Source of the DNA: Spongilla lacustris
Taxonomy: Eukaryota; Porifera; Demospongiae; Spongillida; Spongillidae
Direction: 5' to 3'
Length of the DNA: 64,000 bases
Assembly (NCBI GenBank): GCA_949361645.1
Contig: OX442434.1
Location: forward strand, 7,045,444 to 7,109,443
The translations under genes were made by a program, and so were the position numbers. Shown piece after piece: positions 48,120 through 62,820 of the stretch (position 1 is its first letter; each line of letters starts with the position of its first letter). Under the pieces are notes generated by a model. The model saw nothing but the letters and a program-made list of their open reading frames with translations, was not told where the DNA came from and made no database searches.

Positions 48120-51100
48120 TATTGTAGTAAGTAGACCCACATTTATTGTGTGCCTAAAGGCCCCACATGTACTATTGGCCCACATGTATAGTAGGTCCAT
48201 ATGTATGGTGGGCCCACATGGATAATAGGCCCACACGTAATGTAGGCCTACACGCATTGTGGGCCAACTTGTATAGTGGGCCCAAATGTGCAGTGGACCC
48301 ATAAGGATAGTACGCGGGCATGTGTTGTGGGCCCACACATACAGTAGAACTGCATGTATTGTGAGACCTCATATTCTGTGGATCCATGTCTATATTAAGT
48401 GAACATGCACTGTGGGCCCACATGATTAGTAGGCCAATATGTATGGTGGGCCCACATGTATTGTGGGCCCATGTGTACTGTGGGCCCACATGTACTTAGA
48501 GTCAACATGTACAGTAGGCCCACATGTATTGTGGGCCCTCATGTACTGTGGGCCCACATTTATAGTAGGCCCAAATGTATAGTAGGTCCACATGTATTGT
48601 GGGCCCTCATGTACTGTGGTCCCACATGTTCTTTGGACACACATATATAGTAGGCCCCCCATGTACTGTGGGTCCACATGTAATGTGGGCCCACATGTAA
48701 AGTAGACCCACATGTTCAGTAGGCCCACATGTTTTGCAGGCCCACATGTATTGTAGGCCCACATGTATTGTAGGTCCACAAGTACTGGGGGCCCACATGT
48801 ATAGGAGGCCCAGATGTACAGTAGGCCCAGTAGGCCATGTGGGCCTATATGAATTTTAGGGCATAATATATTCCTCATGTACTGTGGGCCAAGATGTATT
48901 GTGGGCATACGTGTATAGTAGGCCCACCAGTATTGTAGGCCCACATGTATTGTGGGCCCACATGTATAGTAGAACTGCATGTATTGTGAGACCTCATGTT
49001 CTGTGGATCCATGTCTATATTAAGTTACCATGCACTGTGGGCCCACATGATTAGTAGGCCAATATGTATGGTGGGCCCACATGTATTGTGGGCCCACATG
49101 ATTAGTAGGCCAGTATGTATGGTGGGCCCACATGTATTGTGGGCCCATGCGTACTGTGGGCCCACATGTACTTAGAGTCAACATGTACAGTAGGCCCACA
49201 TGTATTGTGGGCCCACATTTACTGTGGGCCCACATTTATAGTAGGCCCAAATGTATAGTAGGTCCACATGTATTGTGGGCCCTCATGTACTGTGGTCCCA
49301 CATGTTCTATGGACACACATATATAGTAGGCCCCCCATGTACTGTGGGTCCACATGTATTGTAGGCCCACATGTATTGTAGGCCCACATGTATTGTGGGC
49401 CCACATGTATAGTAGGCCCAGTTGGCCTTCGTTTATTCTGGTCTCACATGTACTGTGGGCCCATATGTATTTTAGATCATAATATATTCCTCATGTACTG
49501 TGGGCCAAGATGTATTGTCGGCATACGTGTATAGTAGGCCCACCTGTATTGTAGGTCCACATGTATTGTAGGCCCACATGAATAGTAGGCCCACATGTAT
49601 TTTGGGCCCACATGTATTTTGGGCCCTCATGTACTGCCATAATACATCTTAGCTACAATACATGTGGAATATATTATGGCCTAAAACGCATGTGGGTTCA
49701 CGGTACATGTGGGCCCACAACTCATGTGGGCTTACTGGGTCTGCTGTACATCTGGGCCTACAATACATTTGGGCCCCCAATATATGTGGGCGTACAATAC
49801 ATGTTGGACTACTGAACATGTGGGTCTACTTTACATGTGGGCCCACAGTACCAGTACTTGGGGGGCATACGTGTATAGTAGGCCCACCTGTATTGTAGGC
49901 CCACATGTATTGTGGGCCAACATGTATAGTAGAACTGCATGTATTGCGAGACCTCATGTTCTGTGGATCCATGTCTATATTAAGTTAACATGCACTGTGG
50001 GCCCACATGATTAGTAAGCCAATATGTATGGTGGGCCGACATGTACAGTAGGTCCACATGTATTGTAGGCCCACATGTACTGGGGGCCCACATGTATAGT
50101 ACGCCCAGATGAAAAGTAGGCCCAGTGGGCCTTCATGTATTCTAGTCTCACATGTACTGTGGGCCCACATGTGTTTTAGGCCATAATATATTCCTCATGT
50201 ATTGTGGGCCAAGGTGTATTGTGGGCATACGTGTATAGTAGGCCCACCTGTATTGTAGGCCCACATGTATTGTGGGCCCACATGTATAGTAGGTCCTAGT
50301 GTATTGTGCGCTAAGTATTTAATATTGGTCTATAACATATGTTAGCTCACAGTTAAGTACATGTGGGCCCATAATACATGTGGGCCTATAATACATGTGG
50401 GCCTACTGTACGTCTGGGCCTAATATACATGTGGGCCCCCAATACATGTGAGCCTCCTGTATTTGTGGGCCATAATACACGTGGGCCCAAAGTACATGTG
50501 GGCCTACTAAACATGTGTGCCCACAATAGATGTGTTGTCGCACAATACATGTTGGCCTACAATCCATTTGGGCCTCTAATGCATGTGGGCCTATTGTACA
50601 TGTGGGCCTACTTTACATCTTGGCCCACAATACATGTGGGCCTGCTGTACATGTGGGACTAGTATGCCCACAATATATGTGGGCTTACTATGCCCAGAAT
50701 GTATCTAGGCCTGCGTATGCCCACAGTATATGTGGGCCTACTACGCCCACAACATATGTCGGACTGTTACGCCCACAACAAATGTGGGCCTACCATGTCC
50801 ACAATATATGTGGGCCTACTATACATGTTGGCCCCCAATCCATTAGGGCCTATTGTACAGTAGGCCCACATGTTCCGTAGGCTCACACGTATAGTGGGCC
50901 CACATCAATTTGGGCCCTCATGTATTGTGGGCCTACATGTATAGTAGGCTAACATGTACTGTGGGCTCACATGTATTATAGGCCAACAAGTACAATAGGC
51001 CCCCATATGTTCTGGGCCCACAGGAATTGCGGCCCCATATGTATAGTAGCTTCACATGTATTGTGTACCCACATGTACACTGGGCCATATCTTCTTTGGG

Positions 51101-54100
51101 CACGCATGTATAGTAGTCCCAAATGTACTGTGGGCCAACATGTATTGTGCAACCATATGCATAGTAGGTCCATATGTATTGTGGGCAAACAGGTAAAGTA
51201 GGCCCACATGTATTGTACAGGGACATGTATTATGGGCCGCCATGTATAGCAAGCCCACATGACATGTATTAGGTTCCCCTATGTATAGTAGGCCCACATG
51301 TATTGTGGGCCAACAAATACCGTGGGCCCACATGTACAATAGGCCCACATGTACCGTAGGCCCACATATATAGTAGGCCCACATGAATTGCGGCCCTCAT
51401 GTACAGCAGACCCAGACGTACAGTAGGCCTACATGTATGGTAGGCCCACATGTATTGTGGGCCCAAATGAACCGTGGACCCACATGTACTTTGGACACAT
51501 ATGTATTTGGCCCCCCATGTACTGGTACTGTGGGCCCACATGTAAATTAGGCCCACATGTTCAGTAGTCCAACATGTATTGTAGGCCCACAAGTATTTGG
51601 GGCCCACTGTAAAGTAAGCCCAGATGTACAGTAGACCCAGTAGGCCCACATATAAGTACTGTGGTTACACATGTATTTTGTGCCCACATGTACAATAGGC
51701 CCACATGTATAGTAGAACCACATGAATTGGGGCCCACATGTACAGCAGACCAAGACGTACAGCAGGCCAACCGGTATTGTAGGAACACAACTATTAGGCA
51801 GCCATATGTATTGCTGGCCCACAGGTGTTGTGGGCCCACATGAACTGAGAGCCCACATGTACAGTAGGCCCACATGTATTGTGGGCCCACATGTACTGTG
51901 GGCCCACATGAATAGAAGGCCCAAATGTATAGTAGGTCCACATGTATTGTGGGCCCACATGTACTGTGGGCCCACACGTACTTTGGACACACATTTATAG
52001 TAGGCCCCCCATGTAGTGTGGGCCCACATGTAATGTGGGCTCACATGTAAAGTAGACCCACATGTTCTGTAGGCCCACATGTTTTTTAGGCCCACATGTA
52101 TTGTAGGCCCACATGTATTGGGGGCCCACATGTATAGTAGGCCCAGATGTACATACAGTAGGCCCAGTAGGCCTTCATGTATTGTGGTCTCACATGTGCT
52201 GTGGGCCAAGATGTGTTTTAGGTCATAATATATTACTCACGTACTGTGGGCCAAGATGTATAATGGGTATACGTGTATAGTAGGCCCACCTGAATTGTAG
52301 GCCCACATGTATAATACGTCCACTAGTATTGTGGGCTAATAATTAAGTATTATATATATTATGGTCTAAAACACATGTTAGCCCACAGTACATGTGGGCC
52401 CACAATACGAGTGGGCCTACAATACATGTGGGCCTACTGTACGTCTGGGCCTACTATACATGTGGGCCCCCAATACATGTGGGCATACAATACATCTGAG
52501 CCTCCTGTACTTGTGGGCCAACTATACTTGTTAGCCCACAATACACGTGGGCCCACAGTACATGTGGGCCGTCTAAACATGTGGGCCCACAATAGATGTG
52601 GTGTATAGTAGGCCCACCTGTTGTGTAGGCCCACATGTATTGTTCGCCCTCAAGTACAGTACGCCCTCATGAAATTAGGGCCCACATGTACACTAGGCCA
52701 ACATGTATAGAAGGTCCACATGTATTGTGGGCCCACATGTACTGTGGGCCCACACGTACTTTGGACACACGTTTATAGTAGGCCCCCCACGTACTGTGGA
52801 TCCACATGCAATGTGGGCCCACATGTAAAGTAGACCCACATGTTCAGTAGGCCCACATGTTTTGTAGGCCTACATGTATTGTAGGCCCACATGTATTGGG
52901 GCCCACATGTATAGTAGGCCCAGATGTACAGTAAGCCCAGTAGGCCTTCATGTATAGTAGGCCCACCTGTATTTTAGGCCCACATGTGTTGTTCGCCCAC
53001 ATGTATAGTACACCCATATGTACTGTGGGCCCACGTGTATTGTGGGCTGACAAGTAAAGATTATATATACTTATTGTGGTCTAAAACACATGTGGGCCCA
53101 CAGTGCATGTGGGCCCACAATACATGTGGGCCTACAATACATGTGAGCCTACTGTACGTACGGGCCTACTATACATGTGGGCCCCCAATATTTTGTGCCC
53201 ACATGTACAGTAGGCCCACATGTATAGTAGAACCACTTGTATTGGGGCCCACATGTACAGCAGACCAACACGTACAGCAGGCCAACCGGTATTGTAGGAA
53301 CACAACTATTCGGCACCCACATGTATTGTAGGCCCACATGTGTTGTGGGCCCACATGTACTGTCGGCCCACATGTACTGAGAGCCCACATGTACAGTAGG
53401 CCCACATGGATTGAGGGCCCACATTTACAGTAGGCCCACATGTATAGTAGGTCAACATGTACTTTGGGTCCTCATGTAATGTGGGCCCACATGTAAAGTA
53501 GACCCACATGTTCAGTAGGCCCACACATTTTGTAGGCCCACATGTATTGTAGGCCCGTATGTGTTGGGGGCCCACATGTATAGTAGGCCCAGATGTACAT
53601 TAGGCCCAGTAGGCTCTCATGTATTGTGGTTTCACTTGTACTGTGGGCCCACATATTTTTTAGGCCAAAATATACTCCTCATGTACTGTGGGCCTAGATG
53701 TACTGTAGGTATATGTGAATAGTAGGCCCACCTGTATTGTAGGCCCACATGCATTGTGGGCCCACATGTATAGTAGGCCCACATGTATTGAGGGCCCACA
53801 TGCACTATGGGCCCACATGTGTTTTAGACCACAATACGTATAATCTTTACTTGTCAGCCCACAATACACGTGGGCCCACAGTACATATGGGTGTACTATA
53901 CATGTGGGCGAACAACACATGTGGGCCTACAATACAGGTGGGCCTACTATACACATATGCCCACAATACACCTTGGCCCACAGTACATGAGGAATACATT
54001 GTGGCCTAAAACACATGTGGGCCCACAGTTCATGTGAGACCACTATACATGAAGGCCTACTGGGCTTACTGTACATCTCGGCCTACCATACATGTGGGCC

Positions 54101-55120
54101 CCAATACATGTGGGCCTACAATACATGTAGGCCTACAAAACATGTGGGCCTACTGAACATGTGGGTCTACTTTACATGTGGGCCCACATTACATGTGGAT
54201 CCACAGTACGTGGGGGGCCTACTATAAACGTGTGTCCAAAGTACGTGTGGGCCCACAGTACATGTGGGCCCACAATACATGTGGACCTACTATACATGTT
54301 GGCCTAGTGTACATGTGGGACCGTACTGTGGGCCTATATGTGTCTTAGGCCATAATGTATTCCTCATGTACTGTGGGCCAAGATGTATTGTGGGCATACG
54401 TGTATAGTAGGCCCACCTGTATTGTAGGCCCACATGTACTGTGGGCCCACATGTATAGTAGGCCCACATGTACTGTGGGCCTACAATACGTGTGGGCCTA
54501 CTGTACGTATGGCCTACAATACATGTGGGCCCCCAATATTTTGTGCCCACATGTACAGTAGGACCATATGTATAGTAGAACTACATGAATTGGGGCCCAC
54601 ATGTACAGCAGATCAACACGTACAGCAGGCCAACTTGTATTGTAGGAACACAACTAATAGGCAACCATATGAACTATAGGCCCACATGTGTTGTGGTCCC
54701 ACATGTGTTGTGGGCTCACATGTCCTGTGGGCCCACATGTACCGAGAGCCCACATGTACAGTACGCCCACATGTATTGAGGGCCCACATGTACAGTAGGC
54801 CCACATGTATATTAGGTCCACATGTATTGTGGGCCCACATGTACTGTGGGCCCACATGTACTTTGGACATACATATGTCGTAGGCCCCCCATGTACTGTG
54901 GGTCCACATGTAATGTGGGCCCATAAGTAAAGTAGACCCACATGTTCAGTGGGCCCACATGTATAGTAGGTCCACATGTACTGTGGGTCCACATGTAATG
55001 TGGACCCATTAGTAAAGTAGACCCACATGTTCAGTGGGTCCACATGTTTTATAGGCCCACATGTATTGTAGGCCCGCATGTGTTGAGGGCCCACATGTAT
55101 AGTAGGCCCAGATGTACGGA
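48120..55120. repeat. 17-bp subtelomeric satellite, segment 2
   Basis: About 7 kb of the same satellite. Landmark module TATATATTATGGTCTAAAAC recurs near 52350, with a variant near 50320. Segments 50.3-53.9 kb are paralogous to 56.3-60.6 kb. Confidence 0.93.
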
Positions 55121-55830
55121 AGCCATACCTATTATGACATGCACAAATCGATTCCTAATTCTGATAGAGAATGCATCAGTACTATCTTTGAACCATACAA
55201 GTGGCTTGTTCTGTTTTACATCCGTGACTTACAACTTGATGGTGAAACATTCAACTTTTCCCATTGAGAATGAATGGGAGGGAATGTACTTTTCATTTCC
55301 GTGCTAAAGCTGAACCAATATTGGCATCTACGAATCGATTTGTAATTCTCATAGACAATGCATCAGTACTATCTTTAAACCATACAAGTGGCTTGTTCTG
55401 TTTTACATCCGTGATTTACAACGTGATGGTCAGATAATCAACATTTCCCATTGAGAATATATAGGAGGGTAGTACTTTTCATTTCCGTGCTGAAGCTAAA
55501 CTGATATTGGCATCTACGAATTGATTCCTAATGCTGATAGAGAATGCATCAGTACTATATATTATCCATACAAGTAGCTTGTGCTGTTTTACATTCGTGA
55601 TTTACACCTGGACGGTCAGATAGTCAACTTTTCCCACTGATAATGTATGGGAGGGAATGTACTTTTCATTTCCGTGCTGAAACTAAACCGATGTTGGCAT
55701 CTACGAATCGATTCGTAATGCAGATAGAGAATGTATGAGTAGTATCTTTCAACCATACAAGTGGCTTGTTCTGTTTTACATCGGTGATTTACACCTTGAT
55801 GGTCAGATAGTCAACTTTTCACACCAAAGG
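55121..55830. repeat. ~185-bp tandem repeat island, 4 copies
   Basis: Copies (marker GCATCAGTACTATCTTT or close variants) begin near 55164, 55346, 55537 and 55721. They also share GTGGCTTGTTCTGTTTTACA and CTTTTCATTTCCGTGCTGAA. No coding signal. Confidence 0.92.
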
Positions 55831-55945
55831 TTATTGTTTATCATAGTCCATAAGTACGGCACCTGCAGGAGCCATAGTGCCCAATGCTACGTTCTTACAG
55901 TCCATAAGTACGGCTCCTGCAGGAGCCATAGTACCCTATGCTAAG
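55831..55945. repeat. ~60-75-bp units with 16-bp palindrome
   Basis: GGCTCCTGCAGGAGCC at about 55910 is a perfect 16-bp palindrome; the preceding copy has one change. Related units occur at 47995-48090 and a remnant near 62540. Confidence 0.9.
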
Positions 55946-58649
55946 GGGGCACACATGTACTGAGAGCCCACATGTACAGTAGGCCCACATGTATTGAGGG
56001 CCCACATGTACAGTAGGCCCCCCATGTACTGTGGGTCCACATGTAATGTGGGCCCACATGTAAAGTAGACCCACTTGTTCAGTGGGCCCACATGTTTTAT
56101 AGGCCCACATGTATTGTAGGCCCGCATGTGTTGAGGGCCCACATGGATAGTAGGCCCAGATGTACAGTAAGCCCAGTAGGCTCTCATTTATTATTGTTTC
56201 ACATGTACTGTGGGCCCACATGTTTTTAACTGTGGGCCAAGATGTATTGTAGGTATACGTGTATTGTAAGCCCACCTGTACTGAAGGCCCACATGTGTTG
56301 TGGGCCCACATGTATAGTAGGTCCAAGTGTATTGTGGGCTAAGTTTTTAATATTGGTCTAAAACACATGTTAGCCCACAGTTAAGTACATGTGGGCCTGC
56401 AATACATGTAGGCCTACTGTACATCTGGGCCTACTATACATGTGGGCCCCCAATACATGTGGGCATCCAAAACAAGTGAGCCTCCTGTACTTGTGGGCCT
56501 ACTTTACATCTTGGCCCACAATACATGTGGGCCTGCTGTACATGTGGGACTAGTATGCCCACAATATATGTGGGCTTACTACGCCCAGAATGTATCTAGG
56601 CCTACTTACGCCCACAGGCCTGCTACGCCCACAACATATGTCGGACTGTTACGCCCACAACAAATGTGGGCCTACCATGTCCACAATATATGTGGGCCTA
56701 CTATACATGTTGGCCCCCAATCCATTTGAGCCTATTGTACAGTAGGCCCACATGTTCCGTAGGCTCACACGTATAGTAGTGTGGGCCTACTAAACATGTG
56801 TGCCCACAATAGATGTGGTCGCACAATACATGTTGGCCCACAATCCATTTGGGCCTCTAATGCATGTGGGCCAAGTGTACATGTGGGCCTACTTTACATC
56901 TTCGCCCACAATACATGTGGGCCTGCTGTACATGTGGGACTAGTATGCCCACAATATATGTGGGCTTACTACGCCCAGTATGTATCTAGGCCTACTTATG
57001 CCCACAGTATATGTAGACGCCCACAACATATGTCGGACTGTTATGCCCACAACAAATGAGGGCCTACCATGTCCACAATATATGTCGGCCTAGTATACAT
57101 GTTGGCCCCCAATCCATTTGGGCCTATTGTACAGTAGGCCCACATGTTCCGTAGGCTCACACGTATAGTAGGCCCACATGAATTGGGGCCCTCATGTATT
57201 ATGGGCCTACATGTACAGTAGGCTAACATGTACTGTGGGACCACATGTATTATAGGCCCACAAGTATAATAGGCCCCCATATGTTCTGGGCCCACAGGAA
57301 TTGCGGGCCCATATGTATAGTAGCTTCACATGTATTGTGTACCCACATGAACACTGGGCCATATCTTCTTTGGGCACGCATGTATAGTCCCAAATGTGCT
57401 GTGGGCCAACATGTATTGTGCAATCATATGTATAGTAGGTCCATATGTATTGTGGGCAAACAGGTAAAGTAGGCCCACATGTATTGTACAGCAACATGTA
57501 TTATGGGCCGCCATGTATAGCAAGCCCACATGACATGTATTAGGTTCCCCTATGTATAGTAGGCCAACATGTATTGTGGGCCAACAAATACTGTGGGCCC
57601 ACATGTACAATAGGCCCACATGTACCGTAGGCCCACACATATAGTAGGCCCACATGAATTGGGGCCCTCATGTACAGCAGACCCACACGTACAGTAGGCC
57701 TACATGTATGGTAGGCCCACATGTATTGTGGGCCCACATGAACCGTGGGCCCACATGTACTTTGGACACATACATAGTTGGCCCACCATGTACTGGTACT
57801 GTGGGCCCACATGTAAATTAGGCCCACATGTAAATTAGGCCCACATGTTCAGTAGTCCAACATGTATTGTAGGCCCACAAGTATTGGGGGCCCACTGTAA
57901 AGTAGGCCCAGATGTACAGTAGACCCAGTAGGCCAACATGTAAGTACTGTGGTTACACATGTATTTTGTGCCCACATGTACAGTAGGCCCACATGTATAG
58001 TAGAACCACATGAATTGGGGCCCACATGTACAGCAGACCAAGACGTACAGCAGGCCAACCGGTATTGTAGGAACACAACTATTAGGCACCCATATGTATT
58101 GTTGACCCACAGGTGTTGTGGGCCCACATTTACTGTGGGCCCACAGGTACTGAGAGCCCACATGTACAGTAGGCCCACATGTATTGTGGGCCCACATGTA
58201 CTGTGGGCCCACATGAATAGATGGCCCAAATGTATAGTAGGTCCACATGTATTGTGGGCCCACATGTACTGTGGGCCCACACGTACTTTGGACACACATT
58301 TTAAGTTGGCCCCCCATGTACTGTGGGCCCACATGTAAATAAGACCCACATGTTCTGTAGGCCCACATGTTTTGTAGGCCCACATGTATTGTAGGCCCAC
58401 ATGTATTGGGGGCCCACATGTATTGTAGGCCCAGATGTACAGTAGGCCCAGTAGGCCTTCATGTATTGTGGTCTTACATGTACTGTGGGCCAAGATGTGT
58501 TTTAGGTCATAATATATTCCTCACGTACTGTGGGCCAAGATGTATAATGGGTATACATGTATAGTAGGCCCACCTGAATTGTAGGCCCACATGTATTGTG
58601 GGCCCACATGTATAGTACGTCCACTTGTATTGTGGGCTAACAATTAAGT
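55946..58649. repeat. 17-bp subtelomeric satellite, segment 3
   Basis: Satellite continuing up to the AAGT target duplication of the hairpin element. Paralogous to roughly 50.0-52.34 kb. Confidence 0.93.
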
Positions 58650-59469
58650 GGGAAAGTTTACGAGAAAAGGGACCTAGCGTGTATTATAAAAAAGTGTAAT
58701 AAAAATGCATTACATTTGATTTGCTATAACTTCTTAACAGTTAACGCTATCAACTTCCTATTTTCAACACTTCATACTGCTCCATTTTTCTATGGTATAC
58801 GACATTTTGGAGTCTTGCACTTGCTCCGTGTCAGTATTGCAACGTTTGATACCCCCACTGGGTTCAAACCCGCCATTACTTTCGGTAGGAGTAATCAATT
58901 CGCTTCAAATTCGGTTTGTAGGTAGAGAGGTCCTACACCTATCGATATGTTCTGTTCGTTAATTTTTATGCCATCTATTACGGAGATACAGTTGAACAAA
59001 CTACGTGCACGTTTTCCCGCTTGATTCGCGCCAATGTTATAATCCCCGCCTCCCCATACATTGAGCGGAACGCAATTTGCCCAAATCATTGGCGCGAATC
59101 GAGCGCGAAAATGGGCACGTAATTTGTTCAACTGTATCTCCGTAATAGATGGCATAAAAATCAACGAACAGAACAAATCGATACGTATAGGACCTCTCTA
59201 CCTACAAACCAACTTTGAAGCGTGATTACTCCTACCGAAAGTTATGGCAGGTCTGAACCCAGTGGGGTATCGAACGTTGCAATACTGACACGGAGCAAGT
59301 GCAAGACTCCAAAATGTACTTTACTAATAAGAAATGGTGCAGTATGAAGTGTTGATAATAGGAAGTTGATAGCCTTAACTGTTCGGAAGTTATAGCAAAT
59401 CAAACGTAATGCATTTTTATTATACTTCTTTATAATACACGCTAGGTCCCTTTTCTCGTAAACTTTCCC
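58650..59469. mobile_element. 820-bp hairpin transposon, copy 2
   Basis: The ends GGGAAAGTTTACGAGAAAAG and its reverse complement start arms of several hundred bases around a core near 58975-59165. It is flanked by AAGT at 58646-58649 and 59470-59473. The paralogous segment near 52340 has the uninterrupted sequence AATTAAGTATTATATATATT, giving an empty site with one AAGT. No coding capacity, so it is mobilised in trans. The superfamily is not identified. Confidence 0.9.
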
Positions 59470-62400
59470 AAGTATTGTATATATTATGGTCTAAAACACA
59501 TGTTAGCCCACAGTACATGTGGGCCCACAATACGAGTGGGCCTACAATACATGTTGGCCTACTGTACGTCTGGGCCTACTATACATGTGGGCCCCCAATA
59601 TATGTGGGCATACAATACATCTGAGCCTCCTGTACTTGTGGGCCTACTATACTTGTTAGCCCACAATACACGTGGGCCCACAGTACATGTGGGCCTTCTA
59701 AACATGTGGGCCCACAATAGATGTGGTGTATAGTAGGCCCACCTGTTGTGTAGGCCCACATGTATTGTTCGCCCACATGTATAGTAGGCCCATATGTACT
59801 GTCGACCCACGTGTATTGTGGGCTGACAAGTAAAGATTATATATATTGTGGTCAAAAACACATGTGGGCCCACAGTGCATGCGGGCCCACAATACATGTG
59901 GGCCTACAATACATGTGGGCCTACTGTATGCATGGGCCTACTATACATGTGGGCCCCCATAATTTTGTGCCCACATGTACAGTAGGCCCACATGTATAGT
60001 AGAACCACATGTATTGGGGCCCACATGTACAGCAGACCAACACGTACAGCAGGCCAACCGGTATTGTAGGAACACAACTATTAGGCACCCACATGTATTG
60101 TAGGCCCACATGTGTTGTGGGCCCACATGTACTGTGGGCCCACATGTACTGAGAGCCCACATGTACAGTAGGCCCACATGGATTGAGGGCCCACATTTAC
60201 AGTAGGCCCACATGTATAGTAGGTCCACATGTATTGTGGGCCCACATGTACTGTGGGCCCACATGTACTGTGGGCCCACATGTACTTTGGACACACATAT
60301 ATAGTAGGACCCCCATGTACATTGGGTCCACATGTAATGTGGGCCCACATGTAAAGTAGACCCACATGTTCAGTAGGCCCACACATTTTGTAGGCCCACA
60401 TGTATTGTAGGCCCGCATGTGTTGGGGGCCAACATGTATAGTAGGCCCAGATGTACAGTAGGCCCAGTAGGCTCTCATGTATTGTGGTTTCACTTGTACT
60501 GTGGGCCCACATGTTTTTTAGGCCTCTAGATGTATTGTAGGTATATGTGTATAGTAGGCCCACCTGTATTGTAGGTCCACATGCATTGTGGGCCCACATG
60601 TATAGTATGTCCACGTGTATTGTGGGCTATCATTTAAATATTATATATATTATGGTCTAAAACACATGTTAGCCCACAGTACATGTGGGCCAACAATACA
60701 TGTGGGCCTGCACTACATGAGGGCCTTCTGTACGTCTGGGCCTACTATACATGTGGGCCCCCAATACATGTGGGCATACAATACATCTGAGCCTCCTGTA
60801 CTTGTGGGCCAACTTTACTTGGTAGCCCACAATACACGTGGGCCCACAGTACATGTGGGCCTCCTAAACATGTGGGCCCACAATAGATGTGGTCGCACAA
60901 TACATGTTGGCCCACAATCCATGTGGGCCTCTATTGCATGTGGGCCTATTATACATGTGGGCCGACTTTACATCTGGGCCCACAATACATGTGGGCCTGC
61001 TGTACATGTGGGACTAGTATTCCCACAATATATATGGGCCTACTTCGCCCACAATACATGTGGGACTATTACGCCCACAACATACGTGGGCCTACCATGT
61101 CCACAATATATGTGGGCCTACTATACATGTGGGCCCACAATACATGTGAGCCTACCATACATGTAGGCCCACAGTACATGTGGTCCCACCATACACATGG
61201 GTCTACTGTACATGTGTGACCGCAAAACATGTTATCTTACTGTACATATGGGTCCACAGTACATGAGGTCCCACAATACATGAAGGCCTTCTATACATGT
61301 GGGCCCAGCATACATGCGAGCGTACTATCCATATGGGCCACTGTACATGTGGGCTCCCAGTACATGTGCTCCCACAATACATGTGGGCCTACAATACATA
61401 TGGGCCTACTGTATATACATGTGGGCCTATTTAGGGCATAGTAGGCCCACATATTTTGTAGTACATGTGGGCCCACAATATGTGTGGGCCCACCATACAT
61501 ATTGGCCTACTATACAAGTGGGCCCACAATATATGTGGGCCCACCATACATATTGGCCTACTATACAAGTGGGCCCACAATACATGTTAACTTACTATAA
61601 ACATGGATCCACATTACATGAGGTCCCACAATACATGTAGGCCCACAATACATGCGCGCGTACTATCCATATGGGCCCACTGTACATGTGGGCCCACTAT
61701 ACATGTCGGACCATAATGCGTGTAACCTACTATACTGTGGGCTCCCAATACATTTGGGCCTATTGTACAGTAGGCCCACAAATACTGTGGCCCACATGTA
61801 CAGTAGGCCCACATGTACCGTAGGCCCGCACGTATAGTAGGCGCACATGAATTGGGGCCCTCATGTACAGAAGACCCAGACATACAGTAGGCCTACATGT
61901 ATTGTAGGCCCACATGTATTGTGTGCTCTCGTGAACCGTGGGCCCACATGCGTTTTAGGCCATAATATATTCCACATGTAATGTGGCTAAGATGTATTGT
62001 GGCAGTACATGTGGGTTTACTATACATATGGGCCTTCTGTGAATGTGGGCCCACAACACATGTGGGCCTACAATACATGTGGGCCTACTGTACATGTGGG
62101 CTTACTATCAATGCGGGCAGACAATGCATTGGGCCTACTGAACTAATGGGCCCACGATACATGGGAGCCCTCAGTGGTGCCTGCAATACATGTATAGTAG
62201 GCACACATGTACAGTAACTATATATGTGGGCAAACTATACATGTGGGCCCACAGTACATGTGCTCCCACAATACACGTGGGCCTACAATACATATCTTGT
62301 GGGCGTAGTAGGCTCGCAAAATTTGTGGGCCCACAATACATGGGCCTACTATACATGTGGGCCCTCAGTACATGTGGGCCAGGGGGGCCCACAATACATG

Positions 62401-62820
62401 TGGGAATACTATACATGTGGGCCCCTAATACATGTCGGCTTACAAAACATGTGCATCTGCGCCTACTATCCAAATGTATTGTACGCCCACATGCATTGGG
62501 GGTCCACATGTATAGTAGGCCAAGTAAAACTTAGCATTACTCCAGCAGGAGCCATACTTATTGACTATGATCAATTAGGGCCTGTTACACCCACAATATA
62601 CGTACTGTAGGCCCATTTGTATATACTAGGTCCACATGTATTGCTGGTCCACATGTGTAGGAGACCCACATGTTTAGTAGACCAAAATTTATTGTATGCC
62701 CCTAAGGGCCCACATCTACTTTTTGCCCACATGTATAGTAGGTCCATATGTATGGTGGGCCCACATGTATAGTAGGCCCACACGCAATGTAGGCACACAC
62801 GCATTGTGTGCCCACATGTA
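59470..62820. repeat. 17-bp subtelomeric satellite, segment 4
   Basis: Last satellite block, with strand switches. A small unique patch lies at about 62522-62585. The final unit ends ACATGTA and passes directly into telomere repeats. Confidence 0.93.

Noticed and set aside
45661..62500. Many 60-220-codon frames rich in Trp, Ala, Tyr and Cys
   Set aside because: They are translations of the 17-bp GTGGGCCCAC satellite on both strands.
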